64,000 nt of DNA from assembly GCA_025993015.1 (NCBI GenBank), contig DAJPFV010000001.1, forward strand, positions 2,320,617 to 2,384,616. Direction: 5' to 3'. This DNA is from Coriobacteriaceae bacterium (lineage in GTDB: Bacteria; Actinomycetota; Coriobacteriia; Coriobacteriales; Coriobacteriaceae). Both the position numbers and the translations under genes were made by a program. Within the stretch, counting starts at the first letter, position 1. Every line of letters starts with the position of its first letter. This document shows positions 30,294 to 38,673 of this stretch, in pieces. The notes below the pieces were generated by a model. It was not told the DNA's origin. It saw nothing but the letters and a program-made list of their open reading frames with translations, and made no database searches.

Positions 30294-31424
30294 CTAGCAG
30301 TCGATAACGTGCAGGTCGTGCGGGGTCTTGGTGAAGGGCTCATAGCCGTTCTCGGTGACCACGCCGTAGTCCTCCAGGCGCACGCCGCCCACGCCGGGCA
30401 GGTAGACGCCGGGCTCCATGGTGATAACCGAGCCGACCTCGATGATATTCTTGCTGCGGTTAAAGTTGGGCAGCTCATGGATGTCGATGCCCACGCCGTG
30501 ACCCAAGCCATGGTTATAGTAATCGCCATAGCCGGCATCGCCGATGATCTTCTTGGAGAGCTTGAAGATGTCGTTGCCCTCAACGCCCGGATGGATGGCG
30601 GCGACGCACTCCTCGTGCGTACGGCGCACGAGTGCGTACAGGTCGAGCTGCTCCTGGGTGGGCTCGCCCATCACGACAGTGCGCGTCATGTCGGAGCGGT
30701 AATCGCAATAGCCCGCGCCGTAATCCATAAGAACGAAATCGCCCTTCTCGATCACGCGGTCGCTCGGCACGGCATGCGGGTTGGCGGTGTTGGGGCCGCT
30801 CGCGACGATGGAACCGAAGGCCAGGCTGTCGGCACCGTTGGCGAACATAAAGTTCTCGAGCTCGTTGCGTACCTGCTTCTCGGTCATACCGGGCTTAATA
30901 AAGCCGAGCATGTGCTGGAAGGCGGCATCGGTGATCGACTGCGCATGGCGCATGAGCTCAATCTCCTCGGCGTCCTTGATGGCGCGCATCTTGCGGATAT
31001 CGTCGTGCATCAGCGGCAGCATACAGGCGACGGAACGGTCCTCCAGGCCGCGCTGAATACCCTGGTAGAAATTAATCTGCATATCGTCCTCGACAGCGCA
31101 GACGCGGCATTTGTTGGCCGCGATCTTGCCGGCGACCCAACCGGGGATGGTGCCCTCATCCATGTCGTAGACCCAGGGGCTGCCGGCTGGCGTGTTCTCC
31201 TCAAAGCTGTTGAGGTAGCGCGAGTCGGTGTGGAACAGGCACTGGTCGGCCGTAATAAACGCAGCGTGCGGGAACTCGAAGGTGTAGTCGAAGACGCCCT
31301 TCACGCCCGTAAGCCAACGAAGGTTGGCCTCGTCGCGCACCACGATGGCGTCGTAGCCACGCTCGACCATCAGGGCACGGACACGCTCGATACGACCGGC
31401 AGGACCGGCAGCAAACTCAGACAT
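30294..31424 (-). CDS. Xaa-Pro aminopeptidase / dipeptidase, M24B family
   Basis: This metallopeptidase removes residues next to proline. The 376-residue protein has a creatinase-like N-terminal domain (VVRDEANLRWLTGVKGVFDY) and the pita-bread catalytic domain with the metal ligands. These are FVLMDYGAGYCDYRSDMTRT (two Asp), YYNHGLGHGVGIDIHELPNF (His), SVITMEPGVYLPG (Glu) and VRLEDYGVVTENG (Glu). Length fits PepP/PepQ-like enzymes of Gram-positives. The ATG at 31424 follows AAAGGAATCTGC. It stands between the aroB-like gene and efp, where many Gram-positives also have it. Confidence 0.92.
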   Translation of the reverse strand: MSEFAAGPAGRIERVRALMVERGYDAIVVRDEANLRWLTGVKGVFDYTFEFPHAAFITADQCLFHTDSRYLNSFEENTPAGSPWVYDMDEGTIPGWVAGKIAANKCRVCAVEDDMQINFYQGIQRGLEDRSVACMLPLMHDDIRKMRAIKDAEEIELMRHAQSITDAAFQHMLGFIKPGMTEKQVRNELENFMFANGADSLAFGSIVASGPNTANPHAVPSDRVIEKGDFVLMDYGAGYCDYRSDMTRTVVMGEPTQEQLDLYALVRRTHEECVAAIHPGVEGNDIFKLSKKIIGDAGYGDYYNHGLGHGVGIDIHELPNFNRSKNIIEVGSVITMEPGVYLPGVGGVRLEDYGVVTENGYEPFTKTPHDLHVIDC

Positions 31425-31556
31425 GCAGATTCCTTTCTTGTTGTCTCAATATAGACGGGACGGGTCTCAACCGAACGACGGAATCGCATGCGATCCGCAA
31501 CCGATTGAAAACCCGCCCCTCAACATGATACGAAAGACGATGGAAGTCAATAAATC

Positions 31557-32666
31557 TTAGAGAAGTTCTTTACGAGAAGCCAAGTAGGCGTGAGCATGGC
31601 GCTCAAGAACCTCGTCCTCGACGCTCGTTAGGCGAATGGCGCCGAGCGCCGCGGGCAGCGGCAGCATGCTGCGGTTCGAGCGGACAAACTGCTGTCTGCG
31701 GAACTCCTCGATATATGCGGCAGGCTCCAAGTCGAAGGCAAGCTCCTCGATGCCAAAGTCCTCCAGGCAGTCATCGAGATCAAACACATAGTCGATATCG
31801 AAGTCGCAGGCATCGTGTGCTAGGCGCGCCTCAAAGCGCATGCCCTCGGATAACAGCTGATAGGCAGGGACCTGCGAGGCGGCATCGCCCAAGCAGGCGC
31901 GCAGGGTACGCTCCCCCGTCTTGCCAAAATCGAGCGCATGGCGAGCGCTCGGGTTCGTGGCCATCAGTACGTCCTTACGGGCAGTCTGAGACCATTGAAC
32001 GGCATTGACGAGCGCGACCTCCTCGCCCGCGAGAATCTCGGGGACGGTCTCAGTAAACTGATTCCAGCGGGACTTACTGCTCGAAAGCATGGTGCCAACA
32101 AGCACCACAAAGCCGAGCTTGAGGTCCTCGGGGTCCGCCTCACGAACAAGGTCGAGGTCACACACGACCAAGCCCGGTTCGGGACGGAACGCGATAGCGG
32201 GAAGCGCATTGGCCGACGAGGCGACGAGCGGCTTCATGGTCGTCGCGACCGTGAGCATGGCGTCAAAGGTCGTCGGCAACAGCGCGCACTCGGTTCGGCC
32301 GCACCACTGGTTGGCGCACCAGCTAACAACCGAGCAGGTTGCGGCATCGCCAACGGCGACAACCAGATCGTCGCAGGTAACGCCGTTGGCAGACAGGGCG
32401 CCAAAGATAGCATCAGCATCGGCCAGCGTGGCACCAGCAGGCGAAACCTCAAGGACTAGCAGCGACACGGCAAAACCGGCGTCGACCAGCGCATGCTCGA
32501 CGACTTCACCAAAACGCTCAGATGTGGCGGTGTTCCAAACGACCATCGCGCGCTTAGGCTTGCCCACGGCCGAGGCAAACATACGCGACAGTTCATCGAA
32601 CGCGCCCAATCCGACGCGGACATCGACGCTGCGGTTTTGGAAATTGATCAGTTGACGGCGAATCAT
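31557..32666 (-). CDS. AroB-like protein with degenerate 3-dehydroquinate synthase motifs
   Basis: The 369-residue protein has the length and outline of 3-dehydroquinate synthase: an N-terminal nucleotide-fold segment (VDVRVGLGAFDELSR, RAMVVWNTATSERFGEVVEH), then DDLVVAVGDAATCSVVSWCA and ALLPTTFDAMLTVATT. The normal AroB GGGVVGDxxGFxAATYxRG block is replaced. The usual GHTxGHA zinc motif is replaced by HALDFGKTGERTLRACLGD. The Asp/Glu/Lys/His residues that hold zinc and substrate are therefore mostly absent. It is translationally coupled to aroK by an ATGA overlap, so a shikimate-pathway ancestor is likely. Whether it still works as a synthase, or as a non-catalytic partner, cannot be told. 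Confidence 0.7.
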   Translation of the reverse strand: MIRRQLINFQNRSVDVRVGLGAFDELSRMFASAVGKPKRAMVVWNTATSERFGEVVEHALVDAGFAVSLLVLEVSPAGATLADADAIFGALSANGVTCDDLVVAVGDAATCSVVSWCANQWCGRTECALLPTTFDAMLTVATTMKPLVASSANALPAIAFRPEPGLVVCDLDLVREADPEDLKLGFVVLVGTMLSSSKSRWNQFTETVPEILAGEEVALVNAVQWSQTARKDVLMATNPSARHALDFGKTGERTLRACLGDAASQVPAYQLLSEGMRFEARLAHDACDFDIDYVFDLDDCLEDFGIEELAFDLEPAAYIEEFRRQQFVRSNRSMLPLPAALGAIRLTSVEDEVLERHAHAYLASRKELL

Positions 32667-33196
32667 AGCAGCCCACGCTCCAAAAGCATCTCGGCACAAA
32701 GGTAGGAAACGTCCTCGAAGGACTTGTTGCGAATATCAAGGGTAAGGTCGGCGGCCCGGCGATACAGCGGACGGCGATGCTCAAACAGGCGCGCGGCATG
32801 CTCGGGAGAGCGAAAATCGGGGCGCGTGTCGGACCGACGAATCTGGCGAATCGAATCCTCGAAGTCACCCTCGAGGTACACGCACGTACCCATTTCGTGC
32901 ATCAGCTCAATATTCACCGGCGTCTCGACAATGCCGCCCCCGCACGAAACCAACAGGCTGCGCTCACTTTGGAGCGAACGGAGCGCCGAGGTCTCGAGCT
33001 CGCGAAAACGATCCTCGCCCTCGGTCTGAAAAATCTCGGTTACCGACTTGCCGCAACGGCGCACGACCAGACGGTCGGTATCGATAAAACGCCGCTTGAA
33101 CATAGTGCCGACGTTGCGCGCGAGCGTCGATTTGCCCGCGCCCAAAAAGCCGATAAAGAAGATATGGTCGCAGCCGTGTTTGGTGTGCTGGGACAT
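32663..33196 (-). CDS. aroK: Shikimate kinase
   Basis: Shikimate kinase phosphorylates shikimate in aromatic amino acid synthesis. The 177-residue protein has Walker A FFIGFLGAGKSTLARNVG, the DTD shikimate-binding motif in RRFIDTDRLVVRR, the EGEDRFRELE motif with Arg, LVSCGGGIVETP, and the lid and C-terminal RPDFRSPE and EHRRPLYRRAADLTLD. All key residues are present. It is the fifth gene of the alaS-to-aroB-like operon, eight bases after yqeG. Confidence 0.93.
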   Translation of the reverse strand: MSQHTKHGCDHIFFIGFLGAGKSTLARNVGTMFKRRFIDTDRLVVRRCGKSVTEIFQTEGEDRFRELETSALRSLQSERSLLVSCGGGIVETPVNIELMHEMGTCVYLEGDFEDSIRQIRRSDTRPDFRSPEHAARLFEHRRPLYRRAADLTLDIRNKSFEDVSYLCAEMLLERGLL

Positions 33197-33204
33197 AGCG
33201 AGAC

Positions 33205-33702
33205 CTATTCCTCGCAGGGAAGGTCGCGAAGGGCCCGGCGCTCAAAGATACGGAAGATCTGCGTATACCACAGGTCCTGCGTCGCCTGCGGCTTTACCAG
33301 GATGGTATCGACGCCGGCGAAGTTGCCGCTCCACACGTCCGTGTAGAGCTGATCACCGATCAGCACCGCCTCGTCGGCCGTGGCGCCGAGGCGCTTAAGA
33401 CCCGCCTTGAGGGCAAACGGCGCCGGCTTCATGGCGTGGCTGATGGCCTCGAGTCCCAGCTCGCGTGCAGAGCTCATGACCTGGTCGCGATGCCAGTTGT
33501 TGGACACCATGCACAGCTTAAAGCCTTTGGCGCGGGCGGCATCGAGCCAAGCGGAAACCGCGGCGGGAACCTGCTCGGTGTCGCGCGGCACCAAGGTGTT
33601 ATCGCGATCGAGCAGAATGGCGCGTTTGCCGTCGGCCCACAGGGTATTAAGGTCGATGCGATCGACCGAGGCAACGTAACGTTTGGGGCTAAAAATCCTC
33701 AT
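33205..33702 (-). CDS. yqeG: YqeG-family HAD phosphatase
   Basis: This 165-residue HAD IIIA-type phosphatase carries KRAILLDRDNTLVPRDTE with the nucleophile DxDxT-type motif (DRDNT). It also has CMVSNNWHRDQVMSSARELG with the motif II Ser, and EAVLIGDQLYTDVWSGNFAG with the acidic GDQxxTD motif III. YqeG proteins are small cytoplasmic phosphatases often next to aro or ribosome-assembly genes; the substrate is not firmly known. The ATG at 33702 is one base after the mltG stop, so an upstream start at 33927 inside mltG is rejected. Confidence 0.88.
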   Translation of the reverse strand: MRIFSPKRYVASVDRIDLNTLWADGKRAILLDRDNTLVPRDTEQVPAAVSAWLDAARAKGFKLCMVSNNWHRDQVMSSARELGLEAISHAMKPAPFALKAGLKRLGATADEAVLIGDQLYTDVWSGNFAGVDTILVKPQATQDLWYTQIFRIFERRALRDLPCEE

Positions 33703-33703
33703 G

Positions 33704-35137
33704 CTAATTCCAAGACTGTTGATGCTCTTCGTAGGTTTGCGAGAAGTACTCCTCGTCCTGCGTAATGTAGAAATACAGGTCATCGGAGTCGGTCGGCTCA
33801 AGCGTGGCCTTGAGTGCCTCGAGCGACGGAGAGCAGATGGGCGTGGGCGGCAGACCCTCATGCTTATAGGTGTTATACGGACTATCGCTCTGCAGGTCGT
33901 CGGCGGTAACCTCGCCACCGGTGACATACATCATAGTCGCATCGCTGTTGAGATAGCGCAGACCGTCGAGCTTGCCGGCAAGGCGGTTGTAGAAAACCGA
34001 GGCCACATGCGCACGTTGATCGGCGTTGAGGCCCTCGCGCTCAACGATAGAGGCCAAGTTGACGATGTCGTAGTCGGACATCTCCACACCGTAGCGTTCC
34101 TTGATCTTGGCTTCGCAGCTCGCAAAGTCAAGCGACTTGTACTCGGTCTTAAACTGATCGAGCATAGCGCGAATCACGTCATCGGCCGTCGGCGAATCGC
34201 CCAGCGAATAGGTCTTGGGGAACAAGAAACCCTCGAGCGAATCGTTGGCGGCGCCCTTAAGGAAGCTATAGTCGTCCACGTAGTTGGAGGCCTTGGCCTG
34301 GTTGAGGAAGTCTTCCTTAGAGATGCTGTCGTAGGCCTGGGCCACACGGTCGGCGACTTGATCGACCGTCAGGCCCTCAGGGATAGTCAGCGTATTGGAG
34401 CCCGCGTTGGGGCCTTCCATGAGCTGCTGAACAACCTTGGTCGCATCCATGAGTGTGGTGAACGAATAATCACCAGGCTTGAGCGACATATCGGCGTTGA
34501 GCTTTTTCACCGCCGCATAGTAATCCTTGGGATTTTCTACGATATGGTTCTCGGAGAGAATCGAAGCGATGCTGTCACCCGAGGCACCATCGGGAATCGT
34601 GATAGTAACCTGCTGGCCTGCAACGACTTTCGCACCCTCACCGCCAAAGAAGCCCTTGACGGCTGGCACGACAAAGAAAACGATCGCGACAAGCGCAAGC
34701 ACGGCAACAACGCCACCGATAATCATAGGCACCGGGGAGCTTTTCTTTTGAGCACCGCGACGAGCATGCGTGTTGTAGCTCGAGCGGGTCGCCGGAGCAA
34801 CGCCATGCGAACCACGAGCGTGATGCGAATGCGATTGGGGGGCCTGCGTTCGCTGGGTAGGTGCCTGCTGCTTAAAGCGGGTGCCGCCTGCAGGCTGGGC
34901 CGTACGAGCAGTGGGCTGCTGAACCGCGTGAGAAGCCGAATGCTGAACCGAACGAGCAGAAGGCTGCTGACCCGTCCGTTGAACAGGTTGGGCCGAACGA
35001 GAGAAGGACTGCGCCGGGCGCGCGGCAGGCTGAGCTGCGCGCTGCGTCGGCTGTGCCGGACGCTGGCCAGGCTGGGCAGGGCGCGACGCCGGCTGCTGTG
35101 TACGATTCGGCTGGCGCGGATCGGAAGCACTAGGCAT
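33704..35137 (-). CDS. mltG: Endolytic murein transglycosylase MltG
   Basis: MltG cuts newly made glycan strands at the membrane. The 477-residue protein has a long cytoplasmic, Gln/Arg/Ala/Ser/Pro-rich, disordered N-terminus (about 1-125). One membrane segment follows (VPMIIGGVVAVLALVAIVFF), a LysM-like segment (QQVTITIPDGASGDSIASIL), then the YceG domain with IVNLASIVEREGLNADQRAH, where the Glu is catalytic. It ends in PYNTYKHEGLPPTPICSPS and the NP-less tail FYITQDEEYFSQTYEEHQQ. The ATG at 35137 follows GAGGAGG within the ruvX stop region, and the two overlap by eight bases. Confidence 0.92.
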   Translation of the reverse strand: MPSASDPRQPNRTQQPASRPAQPGQRPAQPTQRAAQPAARPAQSFSRSAQPVQRTGQQPSARSVQHSASHAVQQPTARTAQPAGGTRFKQQAPTQRTQAPQSHSHHARGSHGVAPATRSSYNTHARRGAQKKSSPVPMIIGGVVAVLALVAIVFFVVPAVKGFFGGEGAKVVAGQQVTITIPDGASGDSIASILSENHIVENPKDYYAAVKKLNADMSLKPGDYSFTTLMDATKVVQQLMEGPNAGSNTLTIPEGLTVDQVADRVAQAYDSISKEDFLNQAKASNYVDDYSFLKGAANDSLEGFLFPKTYSLGDSPTADDVIRAMLDQFKTEYKSLDFASCEAKIKERYGVEMSDYDIVNLASIVEREGLNADQRAHVASVFYNRLAGKLDGLRYLNSDATMMYVTGGEVTADDLQSDSPYNTYKHEGLPPTPICSPSLEALKATLEPTDSDDLYFYITQDEEYFSQTYEEHQQSWN

Positions 35138-35558
35138 GCGAAACCTCCTCGTTTTTACGATCGAGCCACGTCTGCAAAAACAGGCTGGCGGCAATCATGT
35201 CGATCTTGCCCCTCATCTGCTTTTCGTTGAGTCCCTGCTCGCGCAGGATACGCTTGGCCTCTTGCGAGGACAGACGCTCGTCCTCAAACTCCAACGGAAG
35301 ATCGAGCTCGTCGGCAATCTTTTGCGCCACAGCGGCAACGCGCTCGGCCTGAGGGCCGGGCTCACCGGCCATGGTCAGGGGACGTCCGCTTACCAGGATG
35401 TCGGGCTCATAGTCCTCAACCAGGTAGCGGAACGTCTTGGCCATACCGGTGACCTCGGCAGCCGGAAGCACCTTGACAGGCATCGCCATCTTGCCATCAC
35501 GGCTCGAGACGGCGATGCCAATCCTGGTCTCCCCTATGTCCAGCGCGAGCGCAACCAC
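35130..35558 (-). CDS. ruvX: RuvX/YqgF-family nuclease (pre-16S rRNA processing)
   Basis: This 142-residue RNase H-fold protein is of the YqgF family, linked to 16S rRNA 5' end maturation. It begins MVALALDIGETRIGIAVSS, with the first catalytic Asp in LDIGETR. It continues with LVSGRPLTMAGEPGPQAERV and LEFEDERLSSQEAKRIL (Glu and Arg motif), and ends KIDMIAASLFLQTWLD with the last Asp. It lies 17 bases after alaS, the usual neighbour, and overlaps mltG. Confidence 0.92.
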   Translation of the reverse strand: MVALALDIGETRIGIAVSSRDGKMAMPVKVLPAAEVTGMAKTFRYLVEDYEPDILVSGRPLTMAGEPGPQAERVAAVAQKIADELDLPLEFEDERLSSQEAKRILREQGLNEKQMRGKIDMIAASLFLQTWLDRKNEEVSHA

Positions 35559-35575
35559 AGTGACTTCTTAGATTC

Positions 35576-38233
35576 TTAGGCGCCGAGCGCGGTCTTAGCG
35601 GCCGCGAGGGCATCGGCGATGCCGGCAGCATTCTTGCCACCGGCCTGGGCCATGTTGGGACGACCGCCACCGCGACCGTCGACCAGACCCGCGATCTGCT
35701 TGATCACGTTACCGGCGTGGAAACCGGCCTTGACGGCGTCATCAGAGCCGGCAGCGAGCAGGGCCGGAGTGCCCTTCTCAGTCACGCTGGCGACGACACA
35801 AGCGACAGGGCCGGCGACCTTCTGATGCACGGTATCCCATACGTTGCGCAGGTCGGCAGCCTCAAGGCCCTGGAGCTCAGCGACAACGAGCTTATAGCCG
35901 TCGAGCTCGACGGCGCCCTCGATGGCGCTGGAGATGGCGTCGGAGGAGCCACCGGTCAGAGCCTTTTTGAGCTTATTGGACGTCTCGCGCAGCTCGGCCT
36001 GCAGGTTCTCCACACGAGCGGGAACCTCATCCACGCGGCACTTGAGCGCAGCGGCGGCGGCGTCAACGAGTGCCAGGCGGTCGGCCATATAGTCGAGGGC
36101 ACCCTTAGAGGTCACGGCCTCGATACGGCGGACATTGGAGCCCGTGGAGGACTCGGAAATGATCTTGAACAGGCCGATCTCGGCGGTGTTGGCAGCGTGT
36201 GTGCCACCGCAGAGTTCGCGGGAGAACGGCTGGTCCTCAGCGCCCACGGAGACAACGCGGACGACGTCGCCATACTTCTCGCCAAACAGGGCGACAGCGC
36301 CGGCAGCCTTAGCCTCGTCGATGCCCATGACACGGGTCACGACCGGCTTGGAAGCGAAGATCTGCTGGTTGACCAGGTCCTCGACAGCCTTGAGCTGCTC
36401 GGAGGACAGGGCCTCGAAGTGCGTAAAGTCAAAGCGCAGGTGCTCGGGCGTCACCAGCGAGCCGGCCTGGGAGACGTGCTCGCCCAGGACCTGCTTAAGG
36501 GCGGCGTCGAGCAGGTGCGTCGCGGTGTGGTTGCGGCGCAGGAAGCCACGGCGCTCGGCGTCGAGCGCGGCGGTCACGGTAGCACCGACGGCCAGCGTGC
36601 CCTCGGCAATGTGGGCGACGTGAGCATACAGGCCGTTGTGGTTCTTGGTATCGGCAACGGTCAGAACAACGCCCTCGGCGGAAAGCTCGCCGGCGTCACC
36701 CTGCTGGCCGCCCATCTCGGCGTAGAACGGGGTGCGGTCGAGCACGACCTCGACGTCCTCGCCGGCGGCAGCGGACTCGACCGACTCGCCGTTGCGAACG
36801 ATGGCGACAACCTTGGCACCCTCGATCGCATCGTTGTCATAGCCGTCGAACTCGGTCGCGGCGACCTTGTCGGAAAGCTCGACCCACACGTCGTTGAAGC
36901 TGCCCCAGGCATCGCCCTTGGCGTTGGCACGAGCGCGGGCCTTCTGGTCCTCCATGCAGGCGGTGAAGCCGTCCATGTCGACGTCGTGGCCAGCAGCGCC
37001 GGCGATCTCGACAGTCAGGTCAATGGGGAAACCAAAGGTGTCGTGCAGCTTAAAGGCAACGTCGCCCGGAAGCACAGCGCCCTCGGCAAGCGCTGCCAGG
37101 GCCTCGTCCAGGTAAACACGGCCGTTGTCGAGCGTCGTGGAGAAGCGCTCCTCCTCGGAGGCGACGATACCCTTGACGAGGGCGACGTTCTTGAGCAACT
37201 CGGGATAGGCCTCGCCCATCTGAGCGTTGACTTCGTCGATGAACTTGGTCAGGAAGGCGCCCTCGATGCCCAGCAGGCGACCGTGGAACACGGCACGACG
37301 GAGCAGGCGGCGAAGGACGTACTCGCGACCCTCGTTACCGGGAAGGATGCCGTCAGAGATCATGAAGTCGACGGCACGGGAGTGGTCGGCGATGATGCGC
37401 AGAGAACGGCTAGCACCGGAGTAATCATCGGCGTCATAGGTCTTACCGCTGATCTCCTCGCCCAGCTTGATGAGGTGCTGCATCAGATCGCCGTCGTAGT
37501 TGGCGGTCTTATGCTGCATGATGGCGGCCATGCGCTCCAGGCCCATACCCGTATCGAGGTTGCGGTGCGGCAGCTCCGGCATGGAGCCGTCCTCCTGGCG
37601 GTCGTACTGGGTAAAGACGAGGTTCCAGAACTCCAAGAAGCGGTCGCAGTCGCAGCCAGGCTTGCAGTCGGGGCTGCCGCAGCCGACCTCCTCGCCCATA
37701 TCAAAGTAGATCTCAGAGCACGGACCGCAGGGGCCGGTGGGGCCAGCGGCCCAGAAGTTGTCGTCCTCGCCCAGGCGGGAGATGTGATCCTCGGCAACGC
37801 CCAGGGAGCGCCACACATCGTGGGTCTCGTCGTCCTCGGTAAAGACGGTGAAGTACAGGCGGTCAAGCGGCAGCTTGAACTCCTTGGTAATGAGCTCAAA
37901 GGCCCAAGCGCAGGCCTGCTGCTTGGAAACGCCGCCAAAAGAGAAATCGCCGAGCATCTCGAAGAAGGACAGGTGACGGCCGTCCTCGCCGATGCAATCG
38001 ATGTCGTTGGTGCGGACGCACTTCTGGCAGGAAATCGCGCCGATCTCCTTCATGGTCTTCTTGCCCTGGTAGTACTCCTTAAACTGGTTCATGCCGGCGT
38101 TGGCAAGCAGCAGCGAAGGATCGTCGGGGACGAGGGACGAAGAAGGATAGAGCTTAAGACCGCGCTCCTCAAAGAAGTTGAGGAACTTGGAGCGAATCTC
38201 GGCCGTAGTCATTGACGGGTAGTCAGCACTCAT
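35576..38233 (-). CDS. alaS: Alanyl-tRNA synthetase
   Basis: AlaRS charges tRNA-Ala. The 885-residue protein has the class II catalytic core (SSLVPDDPSLLLANAGMNQF, VRTNDIDCIGEDGRHLSFFE, WNLVFTQYDRQEDGSM, LDTGMGLERMAA). The editing domain has RRNHTATHLLDAAL and RELCGGTHAANTAEIG with the metal-binding His/Cys. The C-terminal oligomerisation domain has GRGGGRPNMAQAGG. The ATG at 38233 starts MSADYPSMTTAEIRSKFL. No T-box is seen upstream. It heads the alaS-ruvX-mltG-yqeG-aroK-aroB-like operon. Confidence 0.96.
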   Translation of the reverse strand: MSADYPSMTTAEIRSKFLNFFEERGLKLYPSSSLVPDDPSLLLANAGMNQFKEYYQGKKTMKEIGAISCQKCVRTNDIDCIGEDGRHLSFFEMLGDFSFGGVSKQQACAWAFELITKEFKLPLDRLYFTVFTEDDETHDVWRSLGVAEDHISRLGEDDNFWAAGPTGPCGPCSEIYFDMGEEVGCGSPDCKPGCDCDRFLEFWNLVFTQYDRQEDGSMPELPHRNLDTGMGLERMAAIMQHKTANYDGDLMQHLIKLGEEISGKTYDADDYSGASRSLRIIADHSRAVDFMISDGILPGNEGREYVLRRLLRRAVFHGRLLGIEGAFLTKFIDEVNAQMGEAYPELLKNVALVKGIVASEEERFSTTLDNGRVYLDEALAALAEGAVLPGDVAFKLHDTFGFPIDLTVEIAGAAGHDVDMDGFTACMEDQKARARANAKGDAWGSFNDVWVELSDKVAATEFDGYDNDAIEGAKVVAIVRNGESVESAAAGEDVEVVLDRTPFYAEMGGQQGDAGELSAEGVVLTVADTKNHNGLYAHVAHIAEGTLAVGATVTAALDAERRGFLRRNHTATHLLDAALKQVLGEHVSQAGSLVTPEHLRFDFTHFEALSSEQLKAVEDLVNQQIFASKPVVTRVMGIDEAKAAGAVALFGEKYGDVVRVVSVGAEDQPFSRELCGGTHAANTAEIGLFKIISESSTGSNVRRIEAVTSKGALDYMADRLALVDAAAAALKCRVDEVPARVENLQAELRETSNKLKKALTGGSSDAISSAIEGAVELDGYKLVVAELQGLEAADLRNVWDTVHQKVAGPVACVVASVTEKGTPALLAAGSDDAVKAGFHAGNVIKQIAGLVDGRGGGRPNMAQAGGKNAAGIADALAAAKTALGA

Positions 38234-38427
38234 AGAGGGAATCTCCTCGGTTTCACATCGAAACAGTTCAAACGTAACGATATTACCATCCCGCCGCGCC
38301 CATGCAAAAAAGAGGGCCGCCAAACAGCGACCCTCCAGCGAAAGTGCACGTTATTCAGTACTGTGCGATCCTTTGAAAAAGGACTGCTGTAGAATTACAT
38401 ATAAGAGTCACCCGGAAGGAGCGATCG

Positions 38428-38667
38428 ATGAAAAGTAAACGATTTGTCCTGAATGCACTTCTGGTACTAGCACTTTTAGCGCTCTTGGCCTTCTCCTGCT
38501 GGTACGCAAACCAACCAGCATTTGGCTACGTATTGTATGCAGTAATGTCCGGCGATAAGGCTTATTACACTCTACGCGCAATTGACGTTCTCTTTTTCTA
38601 TGTAGCCGGCCCCTTATCAATCGCTTTGGTCGCGTTTCTTGTCATTTACAACTTCAAGAAACGTTAA
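38428..38667 (+). CDS. Small two-pass membrane protein, unknown function
   Basis: This 79-residue protein has two hydrophobic helices, at about residues 8-26 (LNALLVLALLALLAFSCWY) and 53-74 (VLFFYVAGPLSIALVAFLVI), with basic residues at both ends. I recognise no family. A strong ribosome site (CCGGAAGGAGCGATCG) precedes the ATG, and the codons are less GC-biased than those of neighbours. It is divergent from alaS and converges on the AI-2E transporter gene with a six-base gap. Conservation would need checking. Confidence 0.6.
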   Translation: MKSKRFVLNALLVLALLALLAFSCWYANQPAFGYVLYAVMSGDKAYYTLRAIDVLFFYVAGPLSIALVAFLVIYNFKKR

Positions 38668-38673
38668 TAGAAC

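Noticed and set aside
35717..38215. An 832-codon open frame antisense to alaS
   Set aside because: Same reason: it is an antisense shadow of a complete alaS with no recognisable domain.
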